Source of the DNA: Toxotes chatareus
Lineage: Eukaryota > Chordata > Actinopteri > Toxotidae
Direction: 5' to 3'
Length of the DNA: 64,000 nucleotides
Assembly (NCBI GenBank): GCA_016801885.1
Contig: JAFBJY010000112.1
Location: forward strand, 124,001 to 188,000
Numbering within the stretch: position 1 is the first letter of the stretch; every line of letters begins with the position of its first letter. Shown here piece after piece: positions 10,350 to 21,720 of the stretch. The notes below the pieces were generated by a model that was given only the letters and a program-made list of their open reading frames with translations, did no database searches and had not been told where the DNA came from. The translations under genes were made by a program, and so were the position numbers.

Positions 10350-10879
10350 TTAACAGGAATCCACTATGGCTGCTGAATGAATTTGCCATGGCCAAAGGTG
10401 GAGGATGAGACATAATGAGAATGTGCAAAGGTTCATTTGAAAATGTGTTAAACTGATCTACTTTCTGAAATCACTGTATGTAAACAAACCATATTTGAGA
10501 ACGATGAGCTGAGGTTATTATTCCACATCACAAAGAGATCACAAGACTTTAATATTATGAACTTTCTTGTCTCACAGAAAATTTGAAATGAGCCAAACTA
10601 AATGCTTCATTTGGTTCTGAGCTGCTTTTACTCTTTTGGATTAATGTTCATTAGAGGGCAAATGAAGTGTGGCAGGGAGATTAGAAGAAGCCTCTCCTCC
10701 AGGCATCACCACCTCCTAATAATCTGACCAAATGCTAAAGTATCTCAGTGAATATTAGTTTGAATCATGAGTGTGTTTATTTTTTTTAACTTTCAGAATG
10801 GTTTTTAAAATCTTATATTCTGTACAAGTCTTTTTAAACAAATCTTTTAAAAGTTATTGACAACATGAAACAAGAAACT
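10350..10879. other. No gene seen
   Basis: AT-rich DNA following the Helentron. I see no coding family and could not place the 3' end of the Helentron in it. Confidence 0.5.
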
Positions 10880-11470
10880 GATAATATATGGTTCAAACAT
10901 TTATAGTTGTGTGAAGTATATTGTAAATCTTTTCATCCTCCATGTTTGATGTTTTCACATTATTTTCATTTTTTTCTGGTTTCTATGAAGAGTCATCAGA
11001 TGTGACAAATTCAATGTGACTCCTGCTGCAGGAGGTCGTTAAAAGGACGAGACAGAGAGAGAAAAACCAAAGCTAATATCAGAGTGTGAAAGTACAAACA
11101 TGGTGTGAAACTGTTTGGAGCTGCTCGTGTTTTCTTCTCTGACATGTCAGTTTTTTAGAACAGCCTGCTCCAGACAGACATACATCATTCACCATGTCAC
11201 ACTCCTTCCATTTCATAGTGATTGGTTTAACTGTTCTTCAAGGGAAGTTCAGTGACTTGGAAATTCTCTTGTATCCAGCCACTGATTTCTGCTTTTCACT
11301 GCTCTGCGAGTGTCAAAAGAAATTAAATTCCCTTTGATTCAATGTTATGTTGTTGTACAAAACTGAATAAAAGGGAATTTAATTTCCAAGCAGGTGAAAC
11401 ACCTGCACTTTAAATCAACAGCTACACAATGACATAAACCTTTAACAGAAAAAAAAGAAGAAGAAAAGTA
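10880..11470 (+). repeat. Duplicated segment, copy A (partner at 62380-63960)
   Basis: This stretch matches 62380-62470 and then 63135-63960 in the same orientation with only scattered changes. Copy A lacks about 660 bp present in copy B near 62470-63135 and about 280 bp after 63475. It holds an ATG at 11194 opening a short signal-peptide-like frame (MSHSFHFIVIGLTVLQG) and ends in a hairpin (11321-11384). Because the ATG-bearing exon is followed by intron-like sequence, it may be a copied first exon of a secreted or membrane protein that I cannot identify. Confidence 0.75.
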
Positions 11471-11494
11471 TTAATCCCTCTCTGATCCCTGTGA

Positions 11495-11975
11495 CAGGTT
11501 CTTCCTTGTCAGACTATTTGCTGCAGCATCCCCAGATTTATATGTTCCAGAGAGCAAACATTTTTGTGTTTGTGGTTGACTCGCCTCTTGATGGTTTTGA
11601 CCACTGTCACATCATCTATACATTTATTAATGCAGTCAGTGACGCAGTATACAGTATATTCCTGGAGGTCAGAAACATTGTCATATGTTGCTGCCTCTTT
11701 GAAAATGTCCCACTGACTGGTCTCAAAGCAGTGGTCTCATTCTAACCTGTCTGACCTCTGGTTTGACCTGTTTCACTCTGGGTTTCTAAGTCGGTGTGAG
11801 CGTCACAGCTGGATGGTCAGAGTTACCAACATAGGGGAGGGCAGCAGCTCTGGAAGAGTCCTTGTTGTTTGTAGACATTAGGTCCAGTGTGTCCTTTCCC
11901 TGGTTGCAATGTCCACATAATTGTTTCCTTGTATTGAGTGAGACAGGTATTGATTTAACTGCATTAACTGTCATT
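11495..11975 (-). pseudogene. LINE shard: end of endonuclease and RT linker
   Basis: On the minus strand 11786-11974 reads GKDTLDLMSTNNKDSS and LPYVGNSDHPAVTL, the C-terminal block of LINE endonucleases (the SDH catalytic triplet is visible). Further downstream on the same strand, in other frames to about 11500, residues resembling the EN-RT linker of fish CR1/Rex-type LINEs follow, with several stops. No ends or tail are visible, so it is an old internal fragment. Confidence 0.6.
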
Positions 11976-12445
11976 GAGAGTGGTGCTGAATTATGTTAGA
12001 ATTTAAAGAACTTTCCAGCATGTTGTCAGAATAATTATTGGATTTATTGTTAGTGTTAGGAAACAGCCTTTAAACCATTCAATTCAATACACACAGGAAA
12101 CAATACAGAAATTCAGAGGTTCATTAAGACTCAGGGACACACTGCTGCATTTAAATAACATTTAATCACAGAGAGTTCAGAGCTGCTAGATAAATTAGTT
12201 ATATGTTTAAAAAAATCCAGATAAACAGAAAATGGAAGTTAAAAAAAACATTGTCTAAAGGTCTATAATGCAGTTTAATGTGGACATTGTCTGAAACATT
12301 TACAGATCGTTCATTGGGACTAAAGAAGAAGTATGGTGAATATTAATATATGTCTTGTGTACTTTGTACAGCAGACACATAATGATGCCTCAACTGCATA
12401 ACTCTGAACCTCCAAGATCTGCAAGATTAAAAAATAATGTGGAAA
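11976..12445. other. No gene seen; probable 3' flank of the NLR relic
   Basis: Contains only short runs and no recognisable domain. It lies downstream of the minus-strand NLR relic and may include its 3' untranslated part. Confidence 0.35.
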
Positions 12446-12979
12446 TTAGCTGCAATTTACCATCACACCATGATGGAGCTGATTAATCTGATTTATCACT
12501 TTATCACAGATGCTGAACCCACAGCATCTGTGAATGAATAAAAAAAGACAAAGTCCAGGTGGAGAGTGGAGGAGGTGGTGGAGTCTCAGTGTGTCCACAG
12601 AGACTGTGTAGAAGGACAGAGCAGCAGCAGAGCAGTCCAGATACACTGATGATTCTCTTTCAGATCCAGAGGAACACACAGGGATGATGGTGGACTTGAC
12701 AGTGGAGCTGTTCTCAGAGCAGTTCAGACTGCAACACTGAGAGTCTTCTCCACTTCTTCTGGTTCCTCTGTCAGTCACTGCTGGATGAAGCTCTCCTCTC
12801 CACTCTACCTCCCAGTAACATGGACCAATCAGAGCCTCTCTACACACAAGCTGCTGCTGCTTCAACCTCTCTGGATCATCAGGACACAGCTCGTCCTCTC
12901 TCAACACACACACCGTCCTCTTCACTCTCTCCTTTAGAAAGATCACTACCTCAAGCTGTTGAGAGAAGAAGACAGACAA
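12446..12979 (-). pseudogene. B30.2 (PRY-SPRY) domain exon of the NLR relic
   Basis: Read on the minus strand: VCVLREDELCPDDPERLKQQ, CREALIGPCYWEVEW, RGELHPAVTDRG, and later SVYLDCSAAALSFYTVSVD. These are the PRY-SPRY core blocks (WEVEW, VYLD, LSFY) seen at the C-terminus of many fish NLRs and TRIMs, where the domain serves as ligand-binding module. The frame is open for 177 codons but internal blocks are shortened and the C-terminal strand (PGF region) has decayed, consistent with relaxed selection. A free-standing TRIM-type exon is possible, but the LRRs upstream on the same strand favour the NLR. Confidence 0.85.
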
Positions 12980-13959
12980 CAGAGGTGATAAATCAGTGTT
13001 TACAGAGACTCACTTCATCAGCTGTCAGTCACTGATGCAGCACATCCAGTATAAAGAGCAGCAGGGACTTCAGTCCTGTTCAGAGCAGAAGTGGAGCAGC
13101 TGTGTAGTGTAGCAGCTTCCTCTCAGCTCTCATGTTAACGTATTGGAGTGAAGACACTGAGCTGGAAGCTCACACACCTGCAGAGACTTTTAGCATCAAG
13201 TCTGTTTCCTCTGAACATTTCACTCAAGTCCACAGTGGAAATAAACTGCTGAGTCATGAAGCTTCATTACTGCACAGACAGTTTAGTGATGGATTCACTG
13301 CTGTTACATGTCAACTCATGTTCCATTTAAAGAAAGAGTCTCTGTGTGTTGATGAACATCTGATCTGCTTCTGAAATATCAGCTGACAAATAAACATGGA
13401 GGCTGTCACTGAAAGTATCTGACAGATGGACAGATATACAGATGTGATCACTGGACTTCAGCAGAGGTTCTGCTCTGTATCAGACCACATGCTTACAAAA
13501 TGTCATGATGCTTCTCTGAAATCAGAGCCAGTGATTTGCAGGCTGCAGTCAGACTGATCTCAGAGCTGTGACAAAGATCAAACTCATCAATTCTTTACTG
13601 TTGAAATGAGAGAACAAACAGTCTCAGATTAGATGTGATGGTAGGACAGTTGGACCAATAAGGACAACTGTCTCTACACATCCTGTGAGGCTGTCAGCTG
13701 TGATCCAGCTTTATTTCCTGTTGACATGAACACAACAACAACAACAACAACAGATCACAATTAGCTTGTGGCTGCTGTGATTGGCTGACTGTCCTCTGCG
13801 TCTCTGTCTTTCTGTCCCATCCTGAGGCCTGTCCCCGTTCTCCTCTCACAGCTTCAATGAGGAAAGCAGCCACTGAGAAGGTTGGAGGATTACAGGAGAC
13901 ACTGGATCTTTGCTTTGATACGAACTGTGTTTAGTACAATACAGCTGAAAGCAGCATGG

Positions 13960-14140
13960 ACTGACTCCAACCCTCTACTGACCTCAGAGTCTCCAGTCCA
14001 CAGTCTGGACTCTGCACAAGATCAGACAGAACCTTCACTCCTGAATCCTGCAGGTTGTTTCCTCTCAGGTCCAGGTGTCTCAGATGGGAGGGGTTGGACT
14101 TCAGAGCTGAGGCCAGAGAAGCACAGCTGATCTTTGACAA
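13960..14140 (-). pseudogene. NLR leucine-rich repeat exon 2
   Basis: One ribonuclease-inhibitor-type LRR: CRLSKISCASLASALKSNPS, then HLRHLDLRGNNLQDSGVKVL and SPDCGLETLR. It is bordered by intron-like DNA and ends with the usual split codon of this exon class (GLETLR then GTCAG). About 80 percent of residues match the LRR at 14960-15110, so they are tandem family exons. Confidence 0.85.
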
Positions 14141-14959
14141 CCTGCAGGAACTCAACCTGAATAAAGAATAAAAGATGTGAGTTTAGGAGACAAAGTTCCT
14201 GCTTGAAAGCGTTGAGTGTTTCATCATCTGTTCAGAGCTGAAGAAGGTTGAGAATGTACAAGTTTGGAAAATGGAAACTTTAAACACCTGAACCAACAGG
14301 ATGCAGCTTAAAAACAGTCAGATACTAAAAGTCAAACACAGCTCTCATTAATATTAATGACAACATGCTGCTGCTTCAATAAAGACATAGTGACTTCAGC
14401 TCTTAAACTCTTCCAGCTCCACCAGTGGCTCCATCTATACAAACTCATGTTGTTGACATTTGTTTCAGATTCTACTAAAGATCCTAAAGTTTTGACAGAG
14501 AACAAACATGTCAGGCTGAAGTTTGGAGGAAAGTCAACAAATGATTGAGACAAAATGGAAAAGATTTTCACTTCATGTAACGGTGACGACATTTAACAAA
14601 CATGCTGAGTTTGCTCTGAATATCTGAGTCACTTTGACTTTAGTCTCATCACTTTCTAGTCGTGTTGGAAGAAGAAAATACTGAATATATATTTGTTGAT
14701 GTGAGTGTGGAAAAAACTTGAAGTGAAGCTTTTTTCTTGTTAAATGAAGCTTTGAAATCTGTAGCTCAACATTGCTCTGCCACAGTCAGTGGACTAAACC
14801 ACAGAAGAAGAAAACAGACTTTACCATGAAGATCCTCAGTGAGGATCAGTATAATATCAGTGTGATGTCTCCACTTTACTGTCAGCACAACTTTCACATC
14901 ATATTCATCTCAGCACACAAGTAAACAATGGAGTCTGACCTCAGAGTCTCCAGTCCACA

Positions 14960-15110
14960 GTCTGGACTCTGCAGAAAACCACACAGATCCTTCACTCCTG
15001 AATCCTGCAGGTCGTTTCCACTCAGGTCCAGGTGTCTCAGATGGGAGGGGTTGGACTTCAGAGCTGAGGCCAGAGACGCACAGCTGATCTCTGACAAACT
15101 GCAGTAACTC
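14960..15110 (-). pseudogene. NLR leucine-rich repeat exon 1
   Basis: Reads SYCSLSEISCASLASALKS, then HLRHLDLSGNDLQDSGVKDL and QSPDCGLETLRSD. It has the LxxLxL and N pattern of RI-type LRRs used by fish NLRs for ligand recognition. It lies upstream of the second LRR exon on the minus strand. Confidence 0.85.
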
Positions 15111-15199
15111 AACCTGAATAAAGGATAACAGATGAAGATGAAAATCATTGATAATCCAATCAGATATGTCCTAATCAATGAGCTTCTCTCTAACATGAG

Positions 15200-16914
15200 C
15201 AGAGTGACTGTGTCCTTCTGTTGCTGTGGATTATCATCATGTCAGTCTTCTACACACATCATCCACATGTCACCACAACATTCACACACCTGTTCATGTC
15301 AACACAGATTCATATCAGTCAGGTCTGTCATTAGAGGATCAATATATTTAGTAGCTCAGTAGGTTTGTGCAGTTAAAATGAGAAGTCCACATGTTCACAG
15401 CTGGATCTGAAAACAACAGTCAGATGTCAGATGCAGATTAAAGCAGTTGTTGGTGTCGTCCTTCAACTCTCAGCTTCACAGCTCTGTTTGGAAACAGCTT
15501 CCAGCCTTTTTCCAAACATCAGATTTGATGGTGTCATTCATCATCATCACCTCTATGACTTTAACCAGGTGTAAAAGCTGTTTGTTGAAGAGCTCTGCAC
15601 CTGTTGACAGGTAGAAATGAGCAGCTGTAGCAGAAGATCTGAGCTTTTGCTGCAGTTTGATCTTCATGGAGTGTGGTAAACATTTACTGACATGTATCTG
15701 TACACTGATGAATCACTGTTGCACTGTCTTCTGTAATAAGTTCTGACCTTTGACCCCAGACGCTCCAGTCATGGAGACTGTAGTTTGTCAGTGTGTGAGA
15801 TCTGCTCATTGGAAACTGCTCTTACTGGAATTAGTTGCTCAGAGAACAGACTCCCGCTGAGCTTGTCCTCACTGCAGTTTGGTATCATAGGCTGGTGGAG
15901 GAAGGAGCAGTTCAACACATTCTATCATGTCTCTCATGTGTAGAGTCTATTTCCTGGATCCACAACGAAAACATTCATTCAACTCAACAGAGACTGAGCA
16001 CAAAGTGGTTTTCATTCATAACAGAGCTTTGAAAACTTTCCTAAACTCTGTCATCCAAAGATCTCTTCATTCACTCCATGTTTCATTTCTCAGAGATTCA
16101 ACAGTCAGATGATTGTTAAATAAAGTGGGATTTGTTAGGAAACAGCAGCTTTTTCACATCTATATCCAGTGTGTACCTGCTCTAAATCCCAAACACTGTG
16201 ACTGGTCTCAGCTGCCTTCTTTTGTAGTCATTACAACAGAGAGTCCTTTCTCCTCCCAGAAGCTCCAGAAGAATTCATGTCCCTCACACACTCTACAGCC
16301 TCACCTTCACTGACTGATGGACCACAACATCAACCTCTGGAAGCTGAAAAACTGTCCTGTCCAACATGTCCCCATCATGACTCTGCTCCTGTCGCCCTTT
16401 AAATAAACCCTGCTCAAGTCTTTGACTTTTATTTGGAGCCATAAGGAAAACCATTTGGAATAAGTGAGAACTCTGATCTGACTCCACTAAGTTATCATGA
16501 GGCCGTCTCCATTAGAAAAACATTTTTACTGTCCAGGATTTTTCTCTGACTCCAGGATATTTTTCTCCAGTTGAGCTCAGTGAACAGTGACAGCTGCTAA
16601 AGATGATCTCTCTCTGTGAGCTACCTGCTGCTGTTAGCTTCACGTCCATTAGCTGCAACATGGGCTGACTTTTACCAAAAGGTACAAATGAAACTAATGG
16701 ACTGACAATATCAGAGCTGCACATATTTAAATATGAAAGGATGAAATATTTAGGAGTGTGGCAGACGACTGAATAATGATTTGTCATCAACACAAAACTG
16801 ATCGAGCACAAACACAATTAACAAACCAAAAGGTTGAATTCTTTTCAACATGATGTGATCAGAGAGATGTGATCTGTCTTTAGGAGAAATTAGGGGTGGG
16901 TGATATGGCAAAAT
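15200..16914. other. NLR interior without NACHT coding
   Basis: In intact relatives the rest of NACHT and the helical domains lie next to the Walker A region. Here I see none. Short frames (for example 15476-15667 minus) match nothing I know. At 16890-16930 sequence like gggtgggtgatatggcaaaa, a motif common at the ends of fish DNA repeats, abuts the broken NACHT. Confidence 0.5.
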
Positions 16915-16915
16915 A

Positions 16916-17423
16916 TCACATCACGGTTTTTAATGGTTGTTTCTCTTCAAACCTGCAGAGTCCTGCTTCTTTGGTTTCAGTAAAGAAGTGATGAACAAGT
17001 TCCACCAAGCTGAACTTTTTCTCTTTCAGCACATTCAGCTCTCTGAACGTGAATGGAAATGTGAAGTGTATGTCCTGGTTGGTTTTGTCTTCAGCCCAGT
17101 CCAGAGTCAACTTCTGTGTTAAGACTGTTTTCCCAATGCCAGCCACTCCCTTTGTCATCACTGTTCTGATTGGTCCATCTCTTCCAGGTGAGGCTTTAAA
17201 TATGTCTTCTTGTCTGATGCTTGTTTCCTGGATGCTGTTTCAATCTGTCTGACCTCATGTTCATCATTGACCTCTCCAGTCCCTCCCTCTGTGATGTAGA
17301 GCTCTGTGTAGATCTGATTCAGAAGGGTTGGGTTTCCTGCTTTAGAGATCCCCTCAAACACACACTGGAACTTCTTCTTCAGAGCAGATTTAAGTTTACG
17401 TTGACAAACTGCAGCAACATGTC
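16916..17423 (-). pseudogene. NLR FISNA and truncated NACHT exon
   Basis: After a splice acceptor at 17424-17425 the minus strand encodes FISNA residues CQRKLKSALKKKFQCVFEGI, GNPTLLNQIYTELYITEGG and VNDEHEVRQIET. One frame over follows GVAGIGKTVLTQKLTLDWAE, the Walker A loop of NACHT, then FTFPFTFRELNVL and FSLVELVHHFF. NACHT is the nucleotide-dependent assembly module. The shift between the two blocks lies near 17209, and the frame ends with a TGA at 16916 far short of the usual 300-residue NACHT. These two facts mark the gene as broken. Confidence 0.9.
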
Positions 17424-17489
17424 CTGAATGAACATACAAGAAACAACATCAATGACTGGTTCATAAAGAAAACATGACATATTCATCCC

Positions 17490-18062
17490 CTAAAGAACAC
17501 ACATGAACATATTTCCCTCCATGTCTTGAGACGTTAGTAAATGTCCCATTTGTCCATCATGTTGAATCTTTAGAGAAATCCTCTTACTGATGTGCAGACA
17601 GTCAGCCAGCTCCTCCTGCTTCATTCTCCTCAGGAAGTTCACTGTGATCTTCACAAAAGCCTCTCTGCTGCTCCTCCTCTGCTCTTCATCCTCACCGTCC
17701 AACATCTCCTCATCTTCTCTCTGACTCTTTGAGCATTCTGGGTAATCTGGACTCACAACCTTCTGGATCTTCTTCAGCTCCTTCTTCACAAAACTGACAA
17801 TGTTCTCCTCCAGCAGCTGGAACAGAAAACTATATGAATGACACAATCAAAGTAAAACCATGGAGCCAAACATCAGAGCCATGTTGGACACACTGACAAT
17901 CCACTGCTCTAAAAAGTGCAGCATGGAGATTATTGTTAACACAACAGATGTCAAAGTAGTTGTTGTCCATGTACAGACCATAAATATGGAGTCCAGGTGT
18001 GTTTGATGCTGCTGGGCAGACTGAGCACTGGGAACCTCTGAGCTCTCCTGGTCCACTCTGTG
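17490..18062 (-). pseudogene. NLR N-terminal linker exons
   Basis: The exon 17995-18062 reads VDQESSEVPSAQSAQQHQTH then LDSIFM. The next, 17520-17830, reads LEENIVSFVKKELKKIQKVV, REDEEMLDGEDEEQRRSS and FVKITVNFLRRMKQEELADC. This pair precedes FISNA in the fish NLR family and may adopt a helical fold of death-domain type, which is inferred. Both are open and have plausible splice borders. Confidence 0.8.
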
Positions 18063-18593
18063 GAGGAATCATGAAGAATTAGCTCACATTATGTTTGCAG
18101 CATCTGTGAGCGTTTTATGCTTTGTACACAAACAACAGCTGCTTTTATGTTCTGTGGTGACTGTCCTGATTAAAGCAAACACTACTGTGCTGTGACATTC
18201 TCAATGAGAGGAAACAAGCAATCAGTTCTGTACCTCATGACCTAGAGACATCACAACAAGTCCACCTTTTAAATGATGAGTTTTAAGGACTCACACTGGG
18301 TTTGACAGAAGTCTCACCTCTGCTACAGGACACTAACACAAACACTGGAACTGGATAGGTGCTGAGTTACAGGGAGTTTTAGTTCTGATCTGAATGACAC
18401 ATATAAGAACATAAGAAGTGCTTTTCTTGAAAAGAGAAACATCAACTTTGCCACTAAAGCCTGTGTTTCAGCCTGATCATGTTCATATACTGTGTCATTC
18501 ATGAAGCCTGGAGACAAAACACAATCACTTCATCTTTCATAGAAGACCAGTTATACAGGACAGCTGTCTGATACATTTTAAACTCAGCTGCAG

Positions 18594-18740
18594 CTCACTT
18601 CTTTGCAGCAGAGGGAGGCTGTCCTTTGAAATCAATGAGGCGATGCGTTGACATGTCACTCTTCATGGACACACAGCTGGGCTCAGGTCCATGTTCAGGT
18701 CCAGGTCCAGCAGAGTCTGGTGTGTGCTGCTGCTCTGGCC
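18594..18740 (-). pseudogene. NLR N-terminal repeat exon
   Basis: Minus-strand reading gives PEQQHTPDSAGPGPEHG, then SCVSMKSDMSTHRLIDFKGQ. This is one unit of the short N-terminal repeat (xMKSDxSM, DFK) found in the fish NLR family. The acceptor (TTGAAG) is at about 18741. Upstream, 18800-19130, I see no further coding exon; the start codon exon was not located. Confidence 0.75.
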
Positions 18741-19129
18741 TTCAACACAACACACACAGAGTTTGAGTGTGAATAATGATGGTGCAGTGATGTGAGTGCT
18801 GAGCTCTGACATGGAGAAGAGTCATGGACAGTTAGAGATCCTCATCTCACCTCTGAGCTTTGGTCTGGATCTCATGGTCCCCACACAGACTGCTTTTAGG
18901 GGAGGGGCCCTCCTCTCTGTCCTCACACTGATTCATGATGCTGAATTCACATCTACATCAGCTCACACACACTTTCTACCTTCATCTGAGAGAAAACACA
19001 AATCATTCATCTGCACATCAACTGAAATCCTCCTCTCCATCATTTGTCCTGTAGAAATATCAGCTGCTCCTCCACTGATTGGCTCTTCTTTCCTCTTTCA
19101 TATCAGTGTCAGCTGAATGCAGTCAGACA

Positions 19130-19957
19130 GCAGTGTGAGGCAGAGGAAGCTGCCATCAGCTGCTGTACTTCCACTGTCAGTCCACTAGATGGGGTCATGA
19201 AGCTGCAGTGAAGTGCAGAGCAGCACACACAGGATCCAGGGACGAGCATTTCCATTCACTGACAGACAGACTGAGATCCACTGGTTTTATCTGACACAAT
19301 CTAAAAATCCTGCTTTCTAATTTCACTTGAGTAAAAGTACACGAGTGTAATCAGTAAAATATACTTCAGCTGTCAAAAGTCTAAGTGCTGATCACGCAGA
19401 ACAGACTCATTTGGTTTCTATTTCAAATCTTAATCTGAAAAGTAACTGTAGCTGTGAAATAAATGTAGTAAAACAGAGAAATATTTCCCTCTGAAAAGTT
19501 GTGAAGTAAAAGTATAAAGAAGCAGAAAATGGAAACACTGGAGTTTCAGTGCAGCACTGCAATAAAAGTACTGAGTTACTTTTCACTACAAAAGTAATAG
19601 ATTCCAAACAACTTTTCAAAATAAAAGACTGACAGTTTCACTAAAGCCTTTAACTTTTAACTTTTTTTCAAAGAAAATCTCTTTCATTTAATAATTGATC
19701 ACATTTAAGTACAGTTTTACATAAAGAACCTAATTCCTGTTGGAGGAGGACCAGAGGCCTGAGGCCTGTACTACGAAGCAGGATTTGGGTTTGGCTTCAG
19801 GCTCCTCCTGCTCTGAGAAGGAGGCCCATGAGTCCATGTCTGTTACAGACCATATCCTGTAATTTCACTATGGTTCAATATCATCTGTAAAGTTCATCAG
19901 GACTTTAACATTTTCACTGATCTACCTTTTAGTCTCGTCACAGTTTCTTTTCTTGAT

Positions 19958-19988
<31 letters not shown>

Positions 19989-20159
19989 ACACTCACATGA
20001 ATGTCATCTCAGACTGGCCGTCTGTTCATGACATTCATTACTCATCTAAATGTCTCCACGCTGATATTTCAGTTTGAGACGATGACTGTTTCAAACCTCC
20101 TCCTTATTTAAACAAACTCCATCCAACTGTAAAATACTGGTAATAAACCAGTTTCTCCA
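19130..20159. other. No gene; short repeat remains
   Basis: Holds a (CA)n run at about 19962-19991 and, near 19762-19785, ctgtactacgaagcagga, typical of the ends of Harbinger-type MITEs in fish. Otherwise I see nothing. Confidence 0.5.
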
Positions 20160-20865
20160 GCTAAAATAACCAGAAGAATTAGTGACAACATTTTCCACAA
20201 ACTAGAGAAAACCATGTCCCTTTAATGAAGACAAATCCAGTCAAGAGCTCCACTTACTCAGTTATTCACATGAACTTCATCTGTCCTGTCAGTGTAGGAA
20301 AGGCTCTTAGTTTTTCAGTTCAAGATTCTTTTTCAAATCAGTTTTACCGATGGTGCTTTCATGTGTGTGTGTGTGTGTGTTTACACTTTAACTCACAAAC
20401 AAAACCTGAAAACAATGCCACAATAACTCAAAGGTCAGAAATCCCAGATAATAACAGGGAGTAAATCATTAAAAGAATCAAAGAGGACACACAGAGTCCC
20501 ACTGTGAATTACTCAGTTGTGTTAAAAATTAGCTTAATTTGGAACTTTAAGGAAAAAAAGAAATAAAAACCCAGTGCCTGTTGTGACGTGGCATTTCACA
20601 CTTCCACAAAATTCTATTTAACAAGTAAAAGGGACTTGTGTGTTTAAAATTACAGCATGTGAATGTCTGAATGAAAAGCTGAGGATTATATTCATTCTTA
20701 ATAGAACACAATTTTTTAAATATCTTCAGCTTAGAAATTTTATTCGATCAAATCAAAACAATGCCCTTACTAGACCTGCTTATTCATCTTTGGAAAAAAA
20801 ATTGATAAAGGACAGTCTGAGAGAGGGCATCATTTCAGAGTTTTATCATTTTTTTGACACTTAAC

Positions 20866-21215
20866 CTGCATCGCATCCACTACGCTTGGTTGAGGAATCG
20901 AACCGTCGAGTCTCCGATCTCCGGGCAATCCAAAGTCCAAAAAGCCACGCGCATTACCTTGCTGCCACGGCCTGCCCCCACTTTCTTCACCAGAGTGAGG
21001 TGAGGAAAGTGGGGGCGGGCCACTGTGCCACTGTGCTTGGTTGAGGAATTGACCAAGCAAAGTGGAAGGCAGAGCAAGGCACCGATCTACCCCAGCTCCC
21101 CTTGCCACAGCGTCTCTAGTGCATGTGCATGCTTGTGTGTGTGTGTTTCGTTCACTTTGTGTGGGTAAAATTTCCCCAGCTTGAGGGACGAATAAAGCAT
21201 TAAACTTAACTTAGA
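20866..21215 (-). mobile_element. tRNA-derived SINE-like insert in the L1
   Basis: On the minus strand box A (TGGCAGCAAGG, 20957-20967) and box B (GGTTCGATTCC, 20894-20904, exact consensus) are about 50 bases apart, as in a tRNA gene. The flanking part carries a 43-base hairpin (20974-21016) and a second partial copy of the box-B flank near 21036-21058. The plus-strand end (aataaagcattaaacttaactt) looks like a LINE-type tail in the opposite sense, so two inserts may be joined. Confidence 0.55.
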
Positions 21216-21596
21216 AAACTCACAGAAGAGATTGAAGGAGACGAAATTCCAGAGGAACAGTGGGAAATGGCTTGTGCAGGAGTTCAAACCAAATCAATAA
21301 ATGTACATCTTAAACTAATACATTATAAATGGTTAATGCAGACCAGTGGAACTAAACAGATTTAACAAAAACATACCAGATATTTGCACAAAATGTATGG
21401 AAAGTAAAGGAACCATATTCTATTGTTTATGGCAATGTAGAAAAAGTAGAATGTTTTGGGAAGAGGTGAGAGTAACAATTGAAAAAATAATCTCAAAACA
21501 AATCACATTGGACCCTAAACTGTTTTTGTTGGGTTTGTATCCAGAAAAGCATAAATTCAACAGAAGTTAAAGAACACTCATAGACCTCGGTTTGCT

Positions 21597-21720
21597 CAAT
21601 TCAATTCAATTCAATTTTATTTATATAGCGCCTTCCACAATCAAAATTGTCTCAAAGCGCTTTACAGAGACCCAGAGCCTGACCCCAGAGCAAGCACTTA
21701 AGGCGACAGTGGCAATGCCA
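21597..21720 (+). repeat. Dispersed teleost 'tatagcgcc' repeat, short copy
   Basis: Begins with ttcaa units and ttttatttatatagcgcc and continues with caaagcgctttacagagacc. It is almost identical to 46060-46185. It sits in the L1 3' region. Confidence 0.8.

Larger units (their letters stand above)
3200..10350 (+). mobile_element. Decayed Helentron (Helitron2-type rolling-circle transposon)
   Basis: About 7 kb of plus-strand coding remnants occur in the order known for Helentrons: OTU cysteine protease, spacer repeats, a Cys-rich/DUF6570-like region, Helitron-like N-domain, HUH Rep, PIF1-type helicase and an apurinic-type endonuclease. All parts are in the same order and orientation but split across three frames with many stops, so the copy is not autonomous. 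A LINE sits inside at 4706-5945. Terminal sequences of the element were not identified; both outer limits are estimates. The EN domain and OTU separate it from canonical Helitrons, which lack EN. Each domain is listed separately. Confidence 0.85.
12446..18745 (-). pseudogene. Fish NLR (FISNA-NACHT-LRR-B30.2) pseudogene
   Basis: Minus-strand exons appear in the order of the fish-specific NLR family: an N-terminal repeat exon (18594-18740), a short linker exon (17995-18062), a pre-FISNA exon (17490-17830), FISNA (17209-17423), a NACHT start (16916-17200), LRR units (14960-15110; 13960-14140) and a B30.2 domain (12446-12979). These are cytosolic immune sensors. Lesions: a frameshift between FISNA and NACHT near 17205-17215, NACHT cut after about 80 codons where unrelated repeat-like DNA begins (about 16915), and only two LRRs. 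Splice signals bound several exons. The cut NACHT means no functional sensor. The family call is strong; orthology to a named gene is not possible. Confidence 0.85.

Noticed and set aside
20894..20967. Functional tRNA gene
   Set aside because: Boxes A and B fit, but no cloverleaf acceptor stem could be paired, and context in an L1 marks it as SINE.
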